Shown one piece after another: positions 44,584 to 53,430 of a stretch of DNA of 64,000 nt. Every line of letters begins with the position of its first letter. Within the stretch, counting starts at the first letter, position 1. The notes below the pieces were generated by a model, which was not told the DNA's origin, ran no database searches, and saw only the letters and a program-made list of their open reading frames with translations. The position numbers and the translations under genes are program-made. Source of the stretch: Streptomyces anulatus (GTDB lineage: Bacteria > Actinomycetota > Actinomycetes > Streptomycetales > Streptomycetaceae); the NCBI RefSeq assembly GCF_000721175.1, contig NZ_JOEZ01000016.1, positions 1-64,000 of the forward strand, read 5' to 3'.

Positions 44584-45630
44584 GTGAGGGACACACGAGA
44601 GAGCCGGCTGCTCCTGGTGCTGCTGATCGCCATCGCATTCGCCCTGATCACGGTGGATATCCGAGGCGGCGAGAAGTCACCGGTCGACGGCGCGAGGCAG
44701 GCCGCGGCCACGGTCTTCGGGCCGGTCGAGAACGGCGTGGCGGCAGCGGTCGACCCGGTGGGCAACGCCATAGGCGCGGTACGGGACTCCGGCAACCGGC
44801 ACGACCGGATCTCCACCCTGGAGCAGGAGAACGCCGCGCTGAAGGCCAAGCTCGGCAGCGACGACCGCACCGACAGCCGGGTCCGCCAGCTCGACGCCAT
44901 GCTGAAGAACGCGGGCGCCGGACAGTACGGCATCAAGGGCGCCGAGGTCATCGCCATAGGAGCGGCACAGGGCTTCTCCTGGACGATCACCATCGACGCC
45001 GGGTCGGACGACGGCATCCGCCGCGACATGACCGTCCTCAACGGAGAGGGGCTGGTCGGCCGGGTCACCACCGTCGGCCCCGGCACCGCGACGGTCCTGC
45101 TCGCCAACGACCCCGACTTCACCGTCGGCACCCGGATGGAGAAGACCGACGAGCTCGGCTTCGCCACCGGCCAGGGCTCGCGCCCGCTGTCGGTGCAGTT
45201 CCTCAACGGCAAGGCGAAGGTGAAGGCCGGCGACCGGCTGGTCACCTTCGGCTCCAGCAAGGACAAGCCCTTCGTACCCGGCGTCCCGGTCGGCGAGGTC
45301 GTCCGCGTCGACCCCTCCGGCGGCGAACTGACCCGGACCGTCTACGTGAAGCCGTACGTCGGGTTCACCAAGCTCGACATCGTCGGCGTCGTCGTGCAGG
45401 CCCCCCGCGAGGACCCGCGCGACATGGTCCTGCCCAAGCAGCCCGTCAAGACGAAGCCGAAGCCGACCCCCACGGTCACCGTCACGGTCCAGCCCAACGG
45501 CGACCTGGTGGACGGTTCCGGCAAGGTCGTCGGCAACATCAACGAGAAACCGGGCGACGCCGCCGGTGACGCGGCAGGCGACCAGCAGGGCAACGCCCAA
45601 CCCGACAACGCGGCCAACGACCAGGAGTAG
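44584..45630 (+). CDS. mreC: Rod-shape/spore-wall protein MreC
   Basis: Bitopic membrane protein linking MreB to periplasmic wall enzymes. The 348-residue product has one N-terminal helix (LLLVLLIAIAFALITVD, residues 9-25), a coiled coil (RISTLEQENAALKAKL, about 75-95), and the MreC beta-domains with INGEGLVGRVTTV-like motifs (NGEGLVGRVTTVGPG). A Pro/Gly/Asn/Asp-rich tail of about 60 residues follows. The GTG at 44584 lies 15 nt or so behind GAGGAAGG, an unusually long gap, so the start is the least certain part. mreD begins 11 nt after its stop. Confidence 0.94.
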   Translation: MRDTRESRLLLVLLIAIAFALITVDIRGGEKSPVDGARQAAATVFGPVENGVAAAVDPVGNAIGAVRDSGNRHDRISTLEQENAALKAKLGSDDRTDSRVRQLDAMLKNAGAGQYGIKGAEVIAIGAAQGFSWTITIDAGSDDGIRRDMTVLNGEGLVGRVTTVGPGTATVLLANDPDFTVGTRMEKTDELGFATGQGSRPLSVQFLNGKAKVKAGDRLVTFGSSKDKPFVPGVPVGEVVRVDPSGGELTRTVYVKPYVGFTKLDIVGVVVQAPREDPRDMVLPKQPVKTKPKPTPTVTVTVQPNGDLVDGSGKVVGNINEKPGDAAGDAAGDQQGNAQPDNAANDQE

Positions 45631-45641
45631 AGCTGATCCCC

Positions 45642-46307
45642 ATGCGCATCAACCGGACTCTGCTCTCCACCGCCCTGGTCGTCGTCGCCCTCGTCGTCCA
45701 GGTCTCCGTCCTCGCCCGCCTCCAGCTCCCCGGGGCCGTCCCCGACCTGCTGCTCCTCACCGTCCTCGGACTCGCCTTCGTGTACGGGCCGGTCAGCGGC
45801 TCCCTCATCGGCTTCGGCGCGGGCCTCCTCGCGGACCTCGCCCCGCCCGCCGACCACGCCGCCGGGCGCTATGCCCTGGTGCTCTGCGTCATCGGCTACC
45901 TCGCGGGCCTGGCCCGACCGGAGAACGGGCAGCTGAAGTCGGCCTTCGCCCCGATGGCCGTGGTCGTCGCCGCCGCGATCGGCTCGACCCTGCTGTACGC
46001 GGGCGTCGGCGCGCTCGTCGGCGACACCTCCGCCCGCCATGTGGGTCTGGGCAGCCTGCTGTTCACGGCCGCGATCTACGACCTGCTGCTGGCGCCCTTC
46101 ACGGTGCCGCTCATCATGGCGTTGGCCAGACGCACCGAGAACGACCCGCTCGCCGAGGCCTCCTCCGGCGGCAACGACGTCGCCGCCGGCTGGCTCTCCT
46201 CGGGCACCGGTCTGCGGATCGGCAACCAGCGCGGCGGCCTGCGGGTCAAGGCCGCCCGCAGCCGCGCCGCCCGCGCGGGCAGGATCAAGGGGGTCAAACG
46301 ACTGTGA
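45642..46307 (+). CDS. mreD: Rod-shape/spore-wall protein MreD
   Basis: Integral membrane component of the MreBCD complex. The 221-residue product has about five hydrophobic segments (LLSTALVVVALVVQVSVLARL, PDLLLLTVLGLAFVYGP, GSLIGFGAGLLADLAPP and so on). The GxGxxxD-type motif GFGAGLLADLAPP is characteristic of MreD. A basic C-terminal tail (ARSRAARAGRIKGVKRL) of about 30 residues is present. ATG start at 45642 behind AGGAG of the mreC end. The gap of 99 nt before the PBP2 gene contains only a small GGGG-CCCC hairpin. Confidence 0.93.
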   Translation: MRINRTLLSTALVVVALVVQVSVLARLQLPGAVPDLLLLTVLGLAFVYGPVSGSLIGFGAGLLADLAPPADHAAGRYALVLCVIGYLAGLARPENGQLKSAFAPMAVVVAAAIGSTLLYAGVGALVGDTSARHVGLGSLLFTAAIYDLLLAPFTVPLIMALARRTENDPLAEASSGGNDVAAGWLSSGTGLRIGNQRGGLRVKAARSRAARAGRIKGVKRL

Positions 46308-46406
46308 AGCCGTACGCGACCGAGGAGGCCGGGAGCGCTCCGTGAGGCTGTATTTCCCGGGGGACGACCCCCGTACCCCCAGCAGGACCACCACAGGGGG
46401 CACCGC

Positions 46407-48629
46407 GTGAGCAACATTCCCGAGACGGGGCGGACCCAGCGGGTCCAGATCCGGCTCATCGTCATCCAGGTCCTCGTCTTCTCCCTGCTGCTCACCCTCG
46501 GCGGCCGCCTCTGGTACATCCAGATCCGCAACGGCGACGAGTACACCGCCGAAGCCGCGGGCAACGGGGTGCAGCAGGTCGTCCAGCCCGCCGTGCGCGG
46601 CTCGATCCTCGACGCCCGCGGCGTGCCGCTCGCCGACAACGAGACCCGTCTCGTCGTCTCCGCCAGCCGCACCGAGCTGCTGAAGATGAAGGACGACGGC
46701 GTCGGCGTCCTCACCCGGCTCGCCGACGTCCTGGACATGAAGACCCAGGACGTCCGGGACAAGGTCCGCCTCTGCGACTCCAAGACCCCCCAGCCCTGCT
46801 GGAACGGATCGCCCTACCAGCCGATCCCGGTCACCGACGAGGCCACCACCCAGCAGGCCCTCCAGATCCGCGAGCGCGCCGAGGACTTCCCCGGCATCAC
46901 CGCCGAACCCACCGCCGTACGCCGCTACGCCGCACCCGGCAAGGCGAAGACCGCACAGGTACTCGGCTACCTCTCGCCCGTCACCGACGAGGAGATCCAG
47001 CAGGCGCTGGACGGCCCGTCGCCCTACCTGCGCTCCGACCAGGTCGGCCGGTCCGGCCTCGAGCGCACGTACGACAAGGAGCTGCGCGGCAAGGCGGGCG
47101 TCACCCGTTACGAGGTCGACAACCTCGGCCGTGTCATGGGCGAGGCGGAGAACGACCCGGCGGTGTCCGGCTCCAGCCTCGTCACCAGCCTCGACGCCCG
47201 CGTCCAGGCGGTGGCCGAGTACGAGCTCGCCCAGGCGATGAAGACCGTCCGCCAGGAGACCGACAAGATCACCGGCCGGAAGTACGAGGCCGACTCCGGC
47301 GCCGTCGTCGTCATGGAGTCGAAGACGGGCCGCGTCGTGGCGATGGCCTCCCAGCCCGACTACGACCCCAACGCCTGGGTCGGCGGCATCTCCGGCAAGG
47401 AGTACGCCAAGCTCACCAGCAAGAAGTCCAACTACCCGCTGCTCAACCGGGGCATCCAGGGCCAGGCGCCCGCCGGCTCGATCTTCAAGGTGGTGTCGGC
47501 GAGCGCCGCCGTGCGCGGCGGCCACGCCTTCAACGACCGCTACAACTGCAGCAGCTCCTACAGCCTCGGCAGCCAGACCTTCGCCAACTTCGAGTCCCAG
47601 GGGCACGGCCCCATCACCCTCGGGGACGCGCTCAAGTACTCCTGCAACACCGTCTTCTACCGCCTCGGCCACGAGGAGTGGGCCAAGGACGGCGGCATAA
47701 AGCCGAAGAAGGACGCCAAGAACTGGTTCTACCGCACCGCCCGCGACTTCGGGCTCGGCTCCGAGACCGGCATCGACCTGCCCAACGAGGTCAAGGGCCG
47801 CATCCCGGACCGCCAGTGGAAGCAGGACTTCTGGAAGGCCAACAAGGACGCCTGGTGCAAGGAGGGCAAGAAGGGCGGCACCTACGTCCAGCAGATCGCG
47901 TACGAGAGCTGCCTCGAAGGTAACCAGCTCAAGGCCTACGACAGCATCAACTACGCGATCGGCCAGGGTGACGTGCTCGTCACCCCCATCCAGATGGCCA
48001 CCGCCTACGCCGCCATCAGCAACGGCGGCACCATCCACGAGCCCACCGTCGGCAAGGCCGTGATCAGCCCCGACGGCAAGAACATCCAGGAGATCAAGCC
48101 CAAGGTCAGCGGCAAGCTGCCGGTCGACGCCCAGACCATCAAGGACCTCGACAAGGGACTGCGCTCGGTGGTCGAGCCGGGCGGCACCGCCGCCTGGCGG
48201 TTCGGCGGCTGGCCGCAGGACAAGATCCCGATGCGCGCCAAGACCGGTACCGCGCAGGTGTACGGCAAGCAGACCACCGGGTGGTTCGCGACCTACACCG
48301 ACGACTACACGATCGTCATGACGATCTCCCAGGGCGGCACCGGCTCCGGCTCCTCCGGGCCCGCCGTCCGCAAGATCTACGACGCGCTCTACGGCCTCGA
48401 CGCCGAGGGCAACCAGGACAAAGAGAGGGCCTTGCTGCCGAAGCCCCAGAAGGCGCTGCCGAAGATCCAGCCCGACGGCTCGATCTACGCGCCGAAGGTC
48501 AAGCCCTACGACCCCACCCCGGTCACGCCCGAGGTGCAGCCGGGAGGACAGGAACCCCAGTTGCCCCTACCGCCCGGAGGACAGCCCGGACTCACCGGAT
48601 CGCCGGCGTCGACGGGGAGGCAGCCGTAA
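46407..48629 (+). CDS. mrdA: Penicillin-binding protein 2 (class B transpeptidase)
   Basis: Peptidoglycan DD-transpeptidase partner of RodA. The 740-residue protein has a short cytoplasmic N-terminus, one membrane helix (IVIQVLVFSLLLTLGGRLWYI, residues 19-39), a PBP dimerisation/pedestal domain starting at VRGSILDARGVPLA, and the transpeptidase domain with Ser358-x-x-Lys361 (GSIFK), Ser412-Cys-Asn414 and Lys612-Thr-Gly. The C-terminal about 80 residues are Pro/Gln-rich and probably disordered, longer than in E. coli PBP2. Starts at GTG 46407; the TAA stop overlaps the next ATG by one base (TAATG), so it is coupled to rodA. Confidence 0.97.
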   Translation: MSNIPETGRTQRVQIRLIVIQVLVFSLLLTLGGRLWYIQIRNGDEYTAEAAGNGVQQVVQPAVRGSILDARGVPLADNETRLVVSASRTELLKMKDDGVGVLTRLADVLDMKTQDVRDKVRLCDSKTPQPCWNGSPYQPIPVTDEATTQQALQIRERAEDFPGITAEPTAVRRYAAPGKAKTAQVLGYLSPVTDEEIQQALDGPSPYLRSDQVGRSGLERTYDKELRGKAGVTRYEVDNLGRVMGEAENDPAVSGSSLVTSLDARVQAVAEYELAQAMKTVRQETDKITGRKYEADSGAVVVMESKTGRVVAMASQPDYDPNAWVGGISGKEYAKLTSKKSNYPLLNRGIQGQAPAGSIFKVVSASAAVRGGHAFNDRYNCSSSYSLGSQTFANFESQGHGPITLGDALKYSCNTVFYRLGHEEWAKDGGIKPKKDAKNWFYRTARDFGLGSETGIDLPNEVKGRIPDRQWKQDFWKANKDAWCKEGKKGGTYVQQIAYESCLEGNQLKAYDSINYAIGQGDVLVTPIQMATAYAAISNGGTIHEPTVGKAVISPDGKNIQEIKPKVSGKLPVDAQTIKDLDKGLRSVVEPGGTAAWRFGGWPQDKIPMRAKTGTAQVYGKQTTGWFATYTDDYTIVMTISQGGTGSGSSGPAVRKIYDALYGLDAEGNQDKERALLPKPQKALPKIQPDGSIYAPKVKPYDPTPVTPEVQPGGQEPQLPLPPGGQPGLTGSPASTGRQP

Positions 48630-49822
48630 TGGCAGGTGGATTCTCCGTCTCCCGGTACGGCCCCGACGAGGGCTCCTGGGCCAAGCTGACCGCCCGCGAC
48701 TCCCTCGTACGGCGGCTGGACTGGCCGCTGCTCGGGGCCGCGCTCGCGCTCTCGGTCATCGGCTCGCTGCTCGTGTGGTCCGCCACCCGCAACCGCGACC
48801 ACCTCACCCAGGGCGACCCGTACTTCTTCCTCCTGAGGCACGCCCTCAACACCGGCATCGGCCTCGCCCTGATGATCGGCACGATCTGGCTCGGCCACCG
48901 CACGCTGCGCGGGGCCGTCCCGGTCCTCTACGGCATCTCGGTGCTGCTGGTCCTGGCGGTCCTCACCCCGCTCGGCACAACGGTCAACGGCGCCCACGCG
49001 TGGATCAAGCTCCCCGCCGGCTTCTCGATCCAGCCCTCCGAGTTCACCAAGATCACCATCATCCTCGTGATGGCGATGCTGCTGGCGGCCCGCGTGGACG
49101 CGGGCGACCAGACCCACCCCGACCACCGCACCGTCGCCAAGGCGCTGGGCCTCGCGGCCATCCCCATGGCCATCGTCATGCTGATGCCGGACCTCGGCTC
49201 GGTGATGGTCATGGCCGTCATCGTCCTCGGTATCCTGCTGGCCTCCGGCGCCTCCAACCGCTGGGTCTTCGGCCTCCTCGGCGCGGGCGCGGCCGGGGCC
49301 GTCTCCGTCTGGCAGCTCGGCCTGCTCGACGACTACCAGATCGCCCGCTTCGCCGCCTTCGCCAACCCCGCGCTCGACCCGGCGGGCGTCGGCTACAACA
49401 CCAACCAGGCCCGCATCGCGATCGGCTCCGGCGGACTCACCGGCACCGGGCTCTTCGAAGGCACCCAGACCACCGGCCAGTTCGTGCCCGAGCAGCAGAC
49501 CGACTTCGTCTTCACCGTCGCAGGCGAGGAGCTGGGCTTCCTCGGCGCGGGACTGATCATCCTGCTCCTGGGCGTCGTCCTGTGGCGCGCCTGCCGGATC
49601 GCCCGCGAGACCACCGAGCTGTACGGCACGGTCGTCGCCGCCGGGATCATCGCCTGGTTCGCCTTCCAGTCCTTCGAGAACATCGGCATGACGCTCGGCA
49701 TCATGCCGGTCGCCGGGCTGCCCCTGCCCTTCGTCTCCTACGGAGGATCCTCGATGTTCGCCGTCTGGGTGGCGATCGGGCTGCTCCAGTCGATCAGGGT
49801 GCAACGGCCGATGTCCGCCTGA
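48629..49822 (+). CDS. sfr: SEDS-family peptidoglycan glycosyltransferase RodA (Sfr)
   Basis: Membrane glycan-strand polymerase that works with the cognate class B PBP encoded just upstream. In Streptomyces this RodA-type gene is called sfr and belongs to the spore-wall synthesis set. The 397-residue product has about ten membrane segments, KLPAGFSIQPSEFTKI in the large loop, the catalytic-type Asp292 in PEQQTDFVF, and the closing GLPLPFVSYGGSSM motif. The ATG at 48629 shares one base with the PBP2 stop, which rejects the long frame reaching upstream into mrdA. Confidence 0.97.
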   Translation: MAGGFSVSRYGPDEGSWAKLTARDSLVRRLDWPLLGAALALSVIGSLLVWSATRNRDHLTQGDPYFFLLRHALNTGIGLALMIGTIWLGHRTLRGAVPVLYGISVLLVLAVLTPLGTTVNGAHAWIKLPAGFSIQPSEFTKITIILVMAMLLAARVDAGDQTHPDHRTVAKALGLAAIPMAIVMLMPDLGSVMVMAVIVLGILLASGASNRWVFGLLGAGAAGAVSVWQLGLLDDYQIARFAAFANPALDPAGVGYNTNQARIAIGSGGLTGTGLFEGTQTTGQFVPEQQTDFVFTVAGEELGFLGAGLIILLLGVVLWRACRIARETTELYGTVVAAGIIAWFAFQSFENIGMTLGIMPVAGLPLPFVSYGGSSMFAVWVAIGLLQSIRVQRPMSA

Positions 49823-49851
49823 ACCCGGCGCATGCGGGTAGGTGTCCTTAC

Positions 49852-51372
49852 ATGGCGGACACCAAGCGCGAGATCGAGCGGAAGTACGAAGCCACCGACG
49901 ACACCCGGCTGCCCGACCTGACCCGGGCGGCCGGGGTCGACCGGACGGTCCACCGCGGCCTGACCGAGCTCGACGCCGTCTACCACGACACCGCCGATCT
50001 CCGCCTCGCCGCCGACGCCCTCACCCTGCGCCGCAGGACCGGCGGGGCCGACGAGGGGTGGCACCTGAAGTTCCCCGTCGCCACCGGCATCCGGGACGAG
50101 ATCCACGAGCCCCTCGCCGACACCCTGCCGCCCCCGCTGGCCGCCCTCCTGCGCTCCCGGGTCCGCCACGCGGAGATCGCCCCCGTCGTCCGGCTGCTCT
50201 CCGCCCGCGACGTCCACCACCTCACCGCCGCCGACGGCACCCTCCTCGCCGAGGTCAGCGTCGACCGGGTGCGCGCCGAGCGGCTCGCGGGGGAGGGGAC
50301 CGGCGCCACGGCCACCTGGACCGAGATCGAGGTCGAGCTCGCCGACGACGGCGACCCAGCCGTCCTGGACGCCGTCGAGAAGCGGCTGCGCAAGGCCGGG
50401 GTGCGCCCCGCGAAATCCGCCTCCAAGCTCGCCCGGGCCCTCGCCGAGACGGCCCCCGCACAGAGCGGGAAGGCGGCGGCGCGGCCCCACACCGCGGGCG
50501 ACCACGTCCTGGCCTACGTACGCGAACAGATCCGGAAGATCGTCGACCTCGACCCCGCCGTCCGCCGCGACCTGCCCGACTCCGTGCACAGGATGCGCGT
50601 CGCCACCCGTCGGCTGCGCAGCACCTTCAAGACCCACCGCAAGCTCCTCGACCGCGAGATCACCGACCCCCTCGGCGCGGAGCTCAAGTGGCTCGCCGCC
50701 GAACTGGGCCTCGACCGCGACCAGGAAGTCCTGGACGAACGGATCGGCACCCGCGTCGAGGCCCTGCCCGCCACCCTGACCCTCGGCCCGGTGCGCGGCC
50801 GCCTCCGCGCCTGGTCCGCCGCCCGCCGCACCGGATCACGCCGCAGGATCATCGACGTACTCGACGGGAAGCGGTATCTGGACCTCCTCGACGCCCTCGA
50901 CGCGTTGAGCGCCGACCCGCCCCTGCTCCCAGCCGCCGGCCGCGCACCGCACAAAGCCCTGCCCCGGGCGGTGCTGAAGGACTACGACCGCCTCGCCACC
51001 CGCCTCGACCGCGCCCTCGGGCAGCCGCCCGGACCGGAGCGCGACACCGCGCTGCACGAGGCCCGCAAGGCCGCCAAGCGCGCCCGGTACGCGGGCGAGG
51101 CGGCCCGGCCCGCACTCGGCAAGCCCGCCAAGCGCTTCACCAAACGCGTGAAGGCCGTGCAGAGCCTCCTGGGCGACCACCAGGACAGCGTCGTCGCCCG
51201 CGAGGCCCTGCGCACCCTCGCGATCCAGTCGCACGCGGCCGGGGAGACCGCGTTCACCTGGGGACTCCTCTACGGACAGGAGGAGGCCGCCGCCGAAGCC
51301 CTGGAGCGCGAACTGCCCGAGGTCTGGGCCCGCGCCTCCGACTCCGGACTGCGCGCGGATCTGAGGACTTGA
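49852..51372 (+). CDS. CYTH-CHAD domain protein
   Basis: A 506-residue cytosolic fusion of two polyphosphate-linked domains. Residues 1-205 form a CYTH (triphosphate tunnel) domain opening with the ExExK motif Glu7-Ile-Glu9-Arg-Lys11 and containing DAVYHDTADLRLAADALTLRRRTGG. Residues about 225-505 form a CHAD helical domain with conserved His/Arg/Lys positions (DSVHRMRVATRRLRSTFKTHRKLL and HEARKAAKRARYAGEA) that bind polyphosphate. CYTH enzymes hydrolyse inorganic triphosphate or make thiamine triphosphate/cAMP; the exact reaction cannot be told. It follows rodA by 29 nt with no terminator seen. Confidence 0.93.
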   Translation: MADTKREIERKYEATDDTRLPDLTRAAGVDRTVHRGLTELDAVYHDTADLRLAADALTLRRRTGGADEGWHLKFPVATGIRDEIHEPLADTLPPPLAALLRSRVRHAEIAPVVRLLSARDVHHLTAADGTLLAEVSVDRVRAERLAGEGTGATATWTEIEVELADDGDPAVLDAVEKRLRKAGVRPAKSASKLARALAETAPAQSGKAAARPHTAGDHVLAYVREQIRKIVDLDPAVRRDLPDSVHRMRVATRRLRSTFKTHRKLLDREITDPLGAELKWLAAELGLDRDQEVLDERIGTRVEALPATLTLGPVRGRLRAWSAARRTGSRRRIIDVLDGKRYLDLLDALDALSADPPLLPAAGRAPHKALPRAVLKDYDRLATRLDRALGQPPGPERDTALHEARKAAKRARYAGEAARPALGKPAKRFTKRVKAVQSLLGDHQDSVVAREALRTLAIQSHAAGETAFTWGLLYGQEEAAAEALERELPEVWARASDSGLRADLRT

Positions 51373-51424
51373 GTACCGGGGTACGCTGGATGGTCACCCC
51401 TGCCGGCTCACGAAGGTTCGCGAG

Positions 51425-53353
51425 ATGTCTGCCGCATCGGTCTTCCCACAGCTCGAAGCTCTGCTCCCGCATGTGCAGAAGCCCATCCAGTACGTCGGCG
51501 GTGAGCTGAACTCCACCGTCAAGGAGTGGGACAGCTGCGACGTCCGCTGGACCCTCATGTACCCCGACGCCTACGAGGTCGGACTCCCCAACCAGGGCGT
51601 CATGATCCTTTACGAGGTGCTCAACGAGCGCGAAGGCGTCCTCGCCGAGCGCACGTACAGCGTCTGGCCCGACCTCGAAGCGCTGATGCGCGAGCACGAC
51701 GTGCCGCAGTTCACCGTGGACAGCCACCGCCCCGTCGGCGCGTTCGACGTCTTCGGGCTGAGCTTCTCCACCGAGCTCGGCTACACCAACATGCTCACCG
51801 CCCTGGACCTCGCGGGCATCCCGCTGGAGTCCAAGGACCGCACGGTGGACCACCCGATCGTCCTCGCGGGCGGCCATGCCGCGTTCAACCCCGAGCCGAT
51901 CGCGGACTTCATCGACTGCGCGGTCGTCGGCGACGGCGAGCAGGCCGTCCTGGAGATCACCGAGATCATCCGTGCCTGGAAGGCAGAGGGCCGCCCCGGC
52001 GGCCGCGACGAGGTGCTCTTCCGGCTGTCGAAGACCGGCGGCGTCTACGTCCCGCGCTTCTACGACGTCGAGTACCTCCCCGACGGCCGTATCGGCCGCG
52101 TCGTGCCCAACCGGTCCGGTGTGCCGTGGCGCGTCTCCAAGCACACGGTGATGGACCTCGACGAGTGGCCCTACCCCAAGCAGCCCCTCGTCCCGCTCGC
52201 GGAGACCGTGCACGAGCGGATGTCCGTGGAGATCTTCCGCGGCTGCACCCGCGGCTGCCGTTTCTGCCAGGCCGGCATGATCACGCGCCCCGTGCGGGAG
52301 CGAAGCATCACCGGCATCGGCGAGATGGTCGAGAAGGGTCTCAAGGCGACCGGCTTCGAGGAGGTCGGCCTCCTCTCGCTCTCCTCCGCCGACCACAGCG
52401 AGATCGGCGACATCGCCAAGGGCCTCGCCGACCGCTACACCGAGGACAAGGTCGGCCTCTCGCTGCCCTCGACCCGCGTCGACGCGTTCAACGTGGACCT
52501 GGCCAACGAGCTGACCCGCAACGGCCGTCGCTCCGGTCTCACCTTCGCCCCCGAGGGCGGCTCCGAGCGCATGCGCAAGGTCATCAACAAGATGGTCTCG
52601 GAGGAGGACCTGATCCGCACGGTCGCCACCGCTTACGGCAACGGCTGGCGCCAGGTGAAGCTGTACTTCATGTGCGGCCTGCCCACCGAGACCGACGAGG
52701 ACGTCCTGCAGATCGGCGACATGGCGGTCAACGTCATCGCCAAGGGCCGCGAGGTCTCCGGCCAGAACGACATCCGCTGCACCGTCTCCATCGGCGGCTT
52801 CGTCCCCAAGCCGCACACCCCCTTCCAGTGGGCCCCGCAGCTCAGCGCCGAGGACACCGACGCCCGGCTGAAGAAGCTCCGGGACAAGATCCGCGGCGAC
52901 AAGAAGTACGGCCGCTCCATCGGCTTCCGCTACCACGACGGCAAGCCCGGCATCGTCGAGGGCCTCCTCTCGCGCGGCGACCGCCGCGTCGGCTCCGTCA
53001 TCCGCGCGGTCTACGAGTCCGGCGGCCGCTTCGACGGCTGGCGCGAGCACTTCAGCTACGACCTCTGGATGAACTGCGCCGAGAAGACGCTGCCCGAGTT
53101 CGGGGTCGACGTCGACTGGTACACCACCCGCGAGCGCACCTACGAGGAGGTCCTGCCCTGGGACCACCTCGACTCCGGCCTGGACAAGGACTGGCTCTGG
53201 GAGGACTGGCAGGACGCACTCGACGAGACCGAGGTCGAGGACTGCCGCTGGACCCCCTGCTTCGACTGCGGTGTCTGCCCGCAGCTCGACCTGGACATCC
53301 AGATCGGCCCGACCGGCAAGAAGCTCCTGCCCCTCAGCGTCGTGAACAAGTAG
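51425..53353 (+). CDS. B12-binding-type radical SAM protein (TIGR03960 family)
   Basis: A 642-residue radical S-adenosylmethionine enzyme of the TIGR03960 family. The N-terminal about 200 residues form a cobalamin-binding-like domain (TLMYPDAYEVGLPNQGVMILYEVLN, then FGLSFSTELGYTNMLTALDLAGIP). The radical SAM cluster is Cys274-x3-Cys278-x2-Cys281 (GCTRGCRFC). A second set of cysteines at 607, 612, 615 and 618 (CX4CX2CX2C, in CRWTPCFDCGVC) could hold an auxiliary iron-sulfur cluster. In many bacteria this protein is fused or adjacent to a DUF2344 domain; here that partner is 1.3 kb downstream. An RNA-modification role is suspected but unproven. GAAGG precedes the ATG. Confidence 0.95.
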   Translation: MSAASVFPQLEALLPHVQKPIQYVGGELNSTVKEWDSCDVRWTLMYPDAYEVGLPNQGVMILYEVLNEREGVLAERTYSVWPDLEALMREHDVPQFTVDSHRPVGAFDVFGLSFSTELGYTNMLTALDLAGIPLESKDRTVDHPIVLAGGHAAFNPEPIADFIDCAVVGDGEQAVLEITEIIRAWKAEGRPGGRDEVLFRLSKTGGVYVPRFYDVEYLPDGRIGRVVPNRSGVPWRVSKHTVMDLDEWPYPKQPLVPLAETVHERMSVEIFRGCTRGCRFCQAGMITRPVRERSITGIGEMVEKGLKATGFEEVGLLSLSSADHSEIGDIAKGLADRYTEDKVGLSLPSTRVDAFNVDLANELTRNGRRSGLTFAPEGGSERMRKVINKMVSEEDLIRTVATAYGNGWRQVKLYFMCGLPTETDEDVLQIGDMAVNVIAKGREVSGQNDIRCTVSIGGFVPKPHTPFQWAPQLSAEDTDARLKKLRDKIRGDKKYGRSIGFRYHDGKPGIVEGLLSRGDRRVGSVIRAVYESGGRFDGWREHFSYDLWMNCAEKTLPEFGVDVDWYTTRERTYEEVLPWDHLDSGLDKDWLWEDWQDALDETEVEDCRWTPCFDCGVCPQLDLDIQIGPTGKKLLPLSVVNK

Positions 53354-53430
53354 CCCGCATCGGCGAGAGCGCGGTGACGCGGAGGCCCGGTCCCGGCAAC
53401 TGCGGACCGGGTCTTCGCGTCCTTCACGAC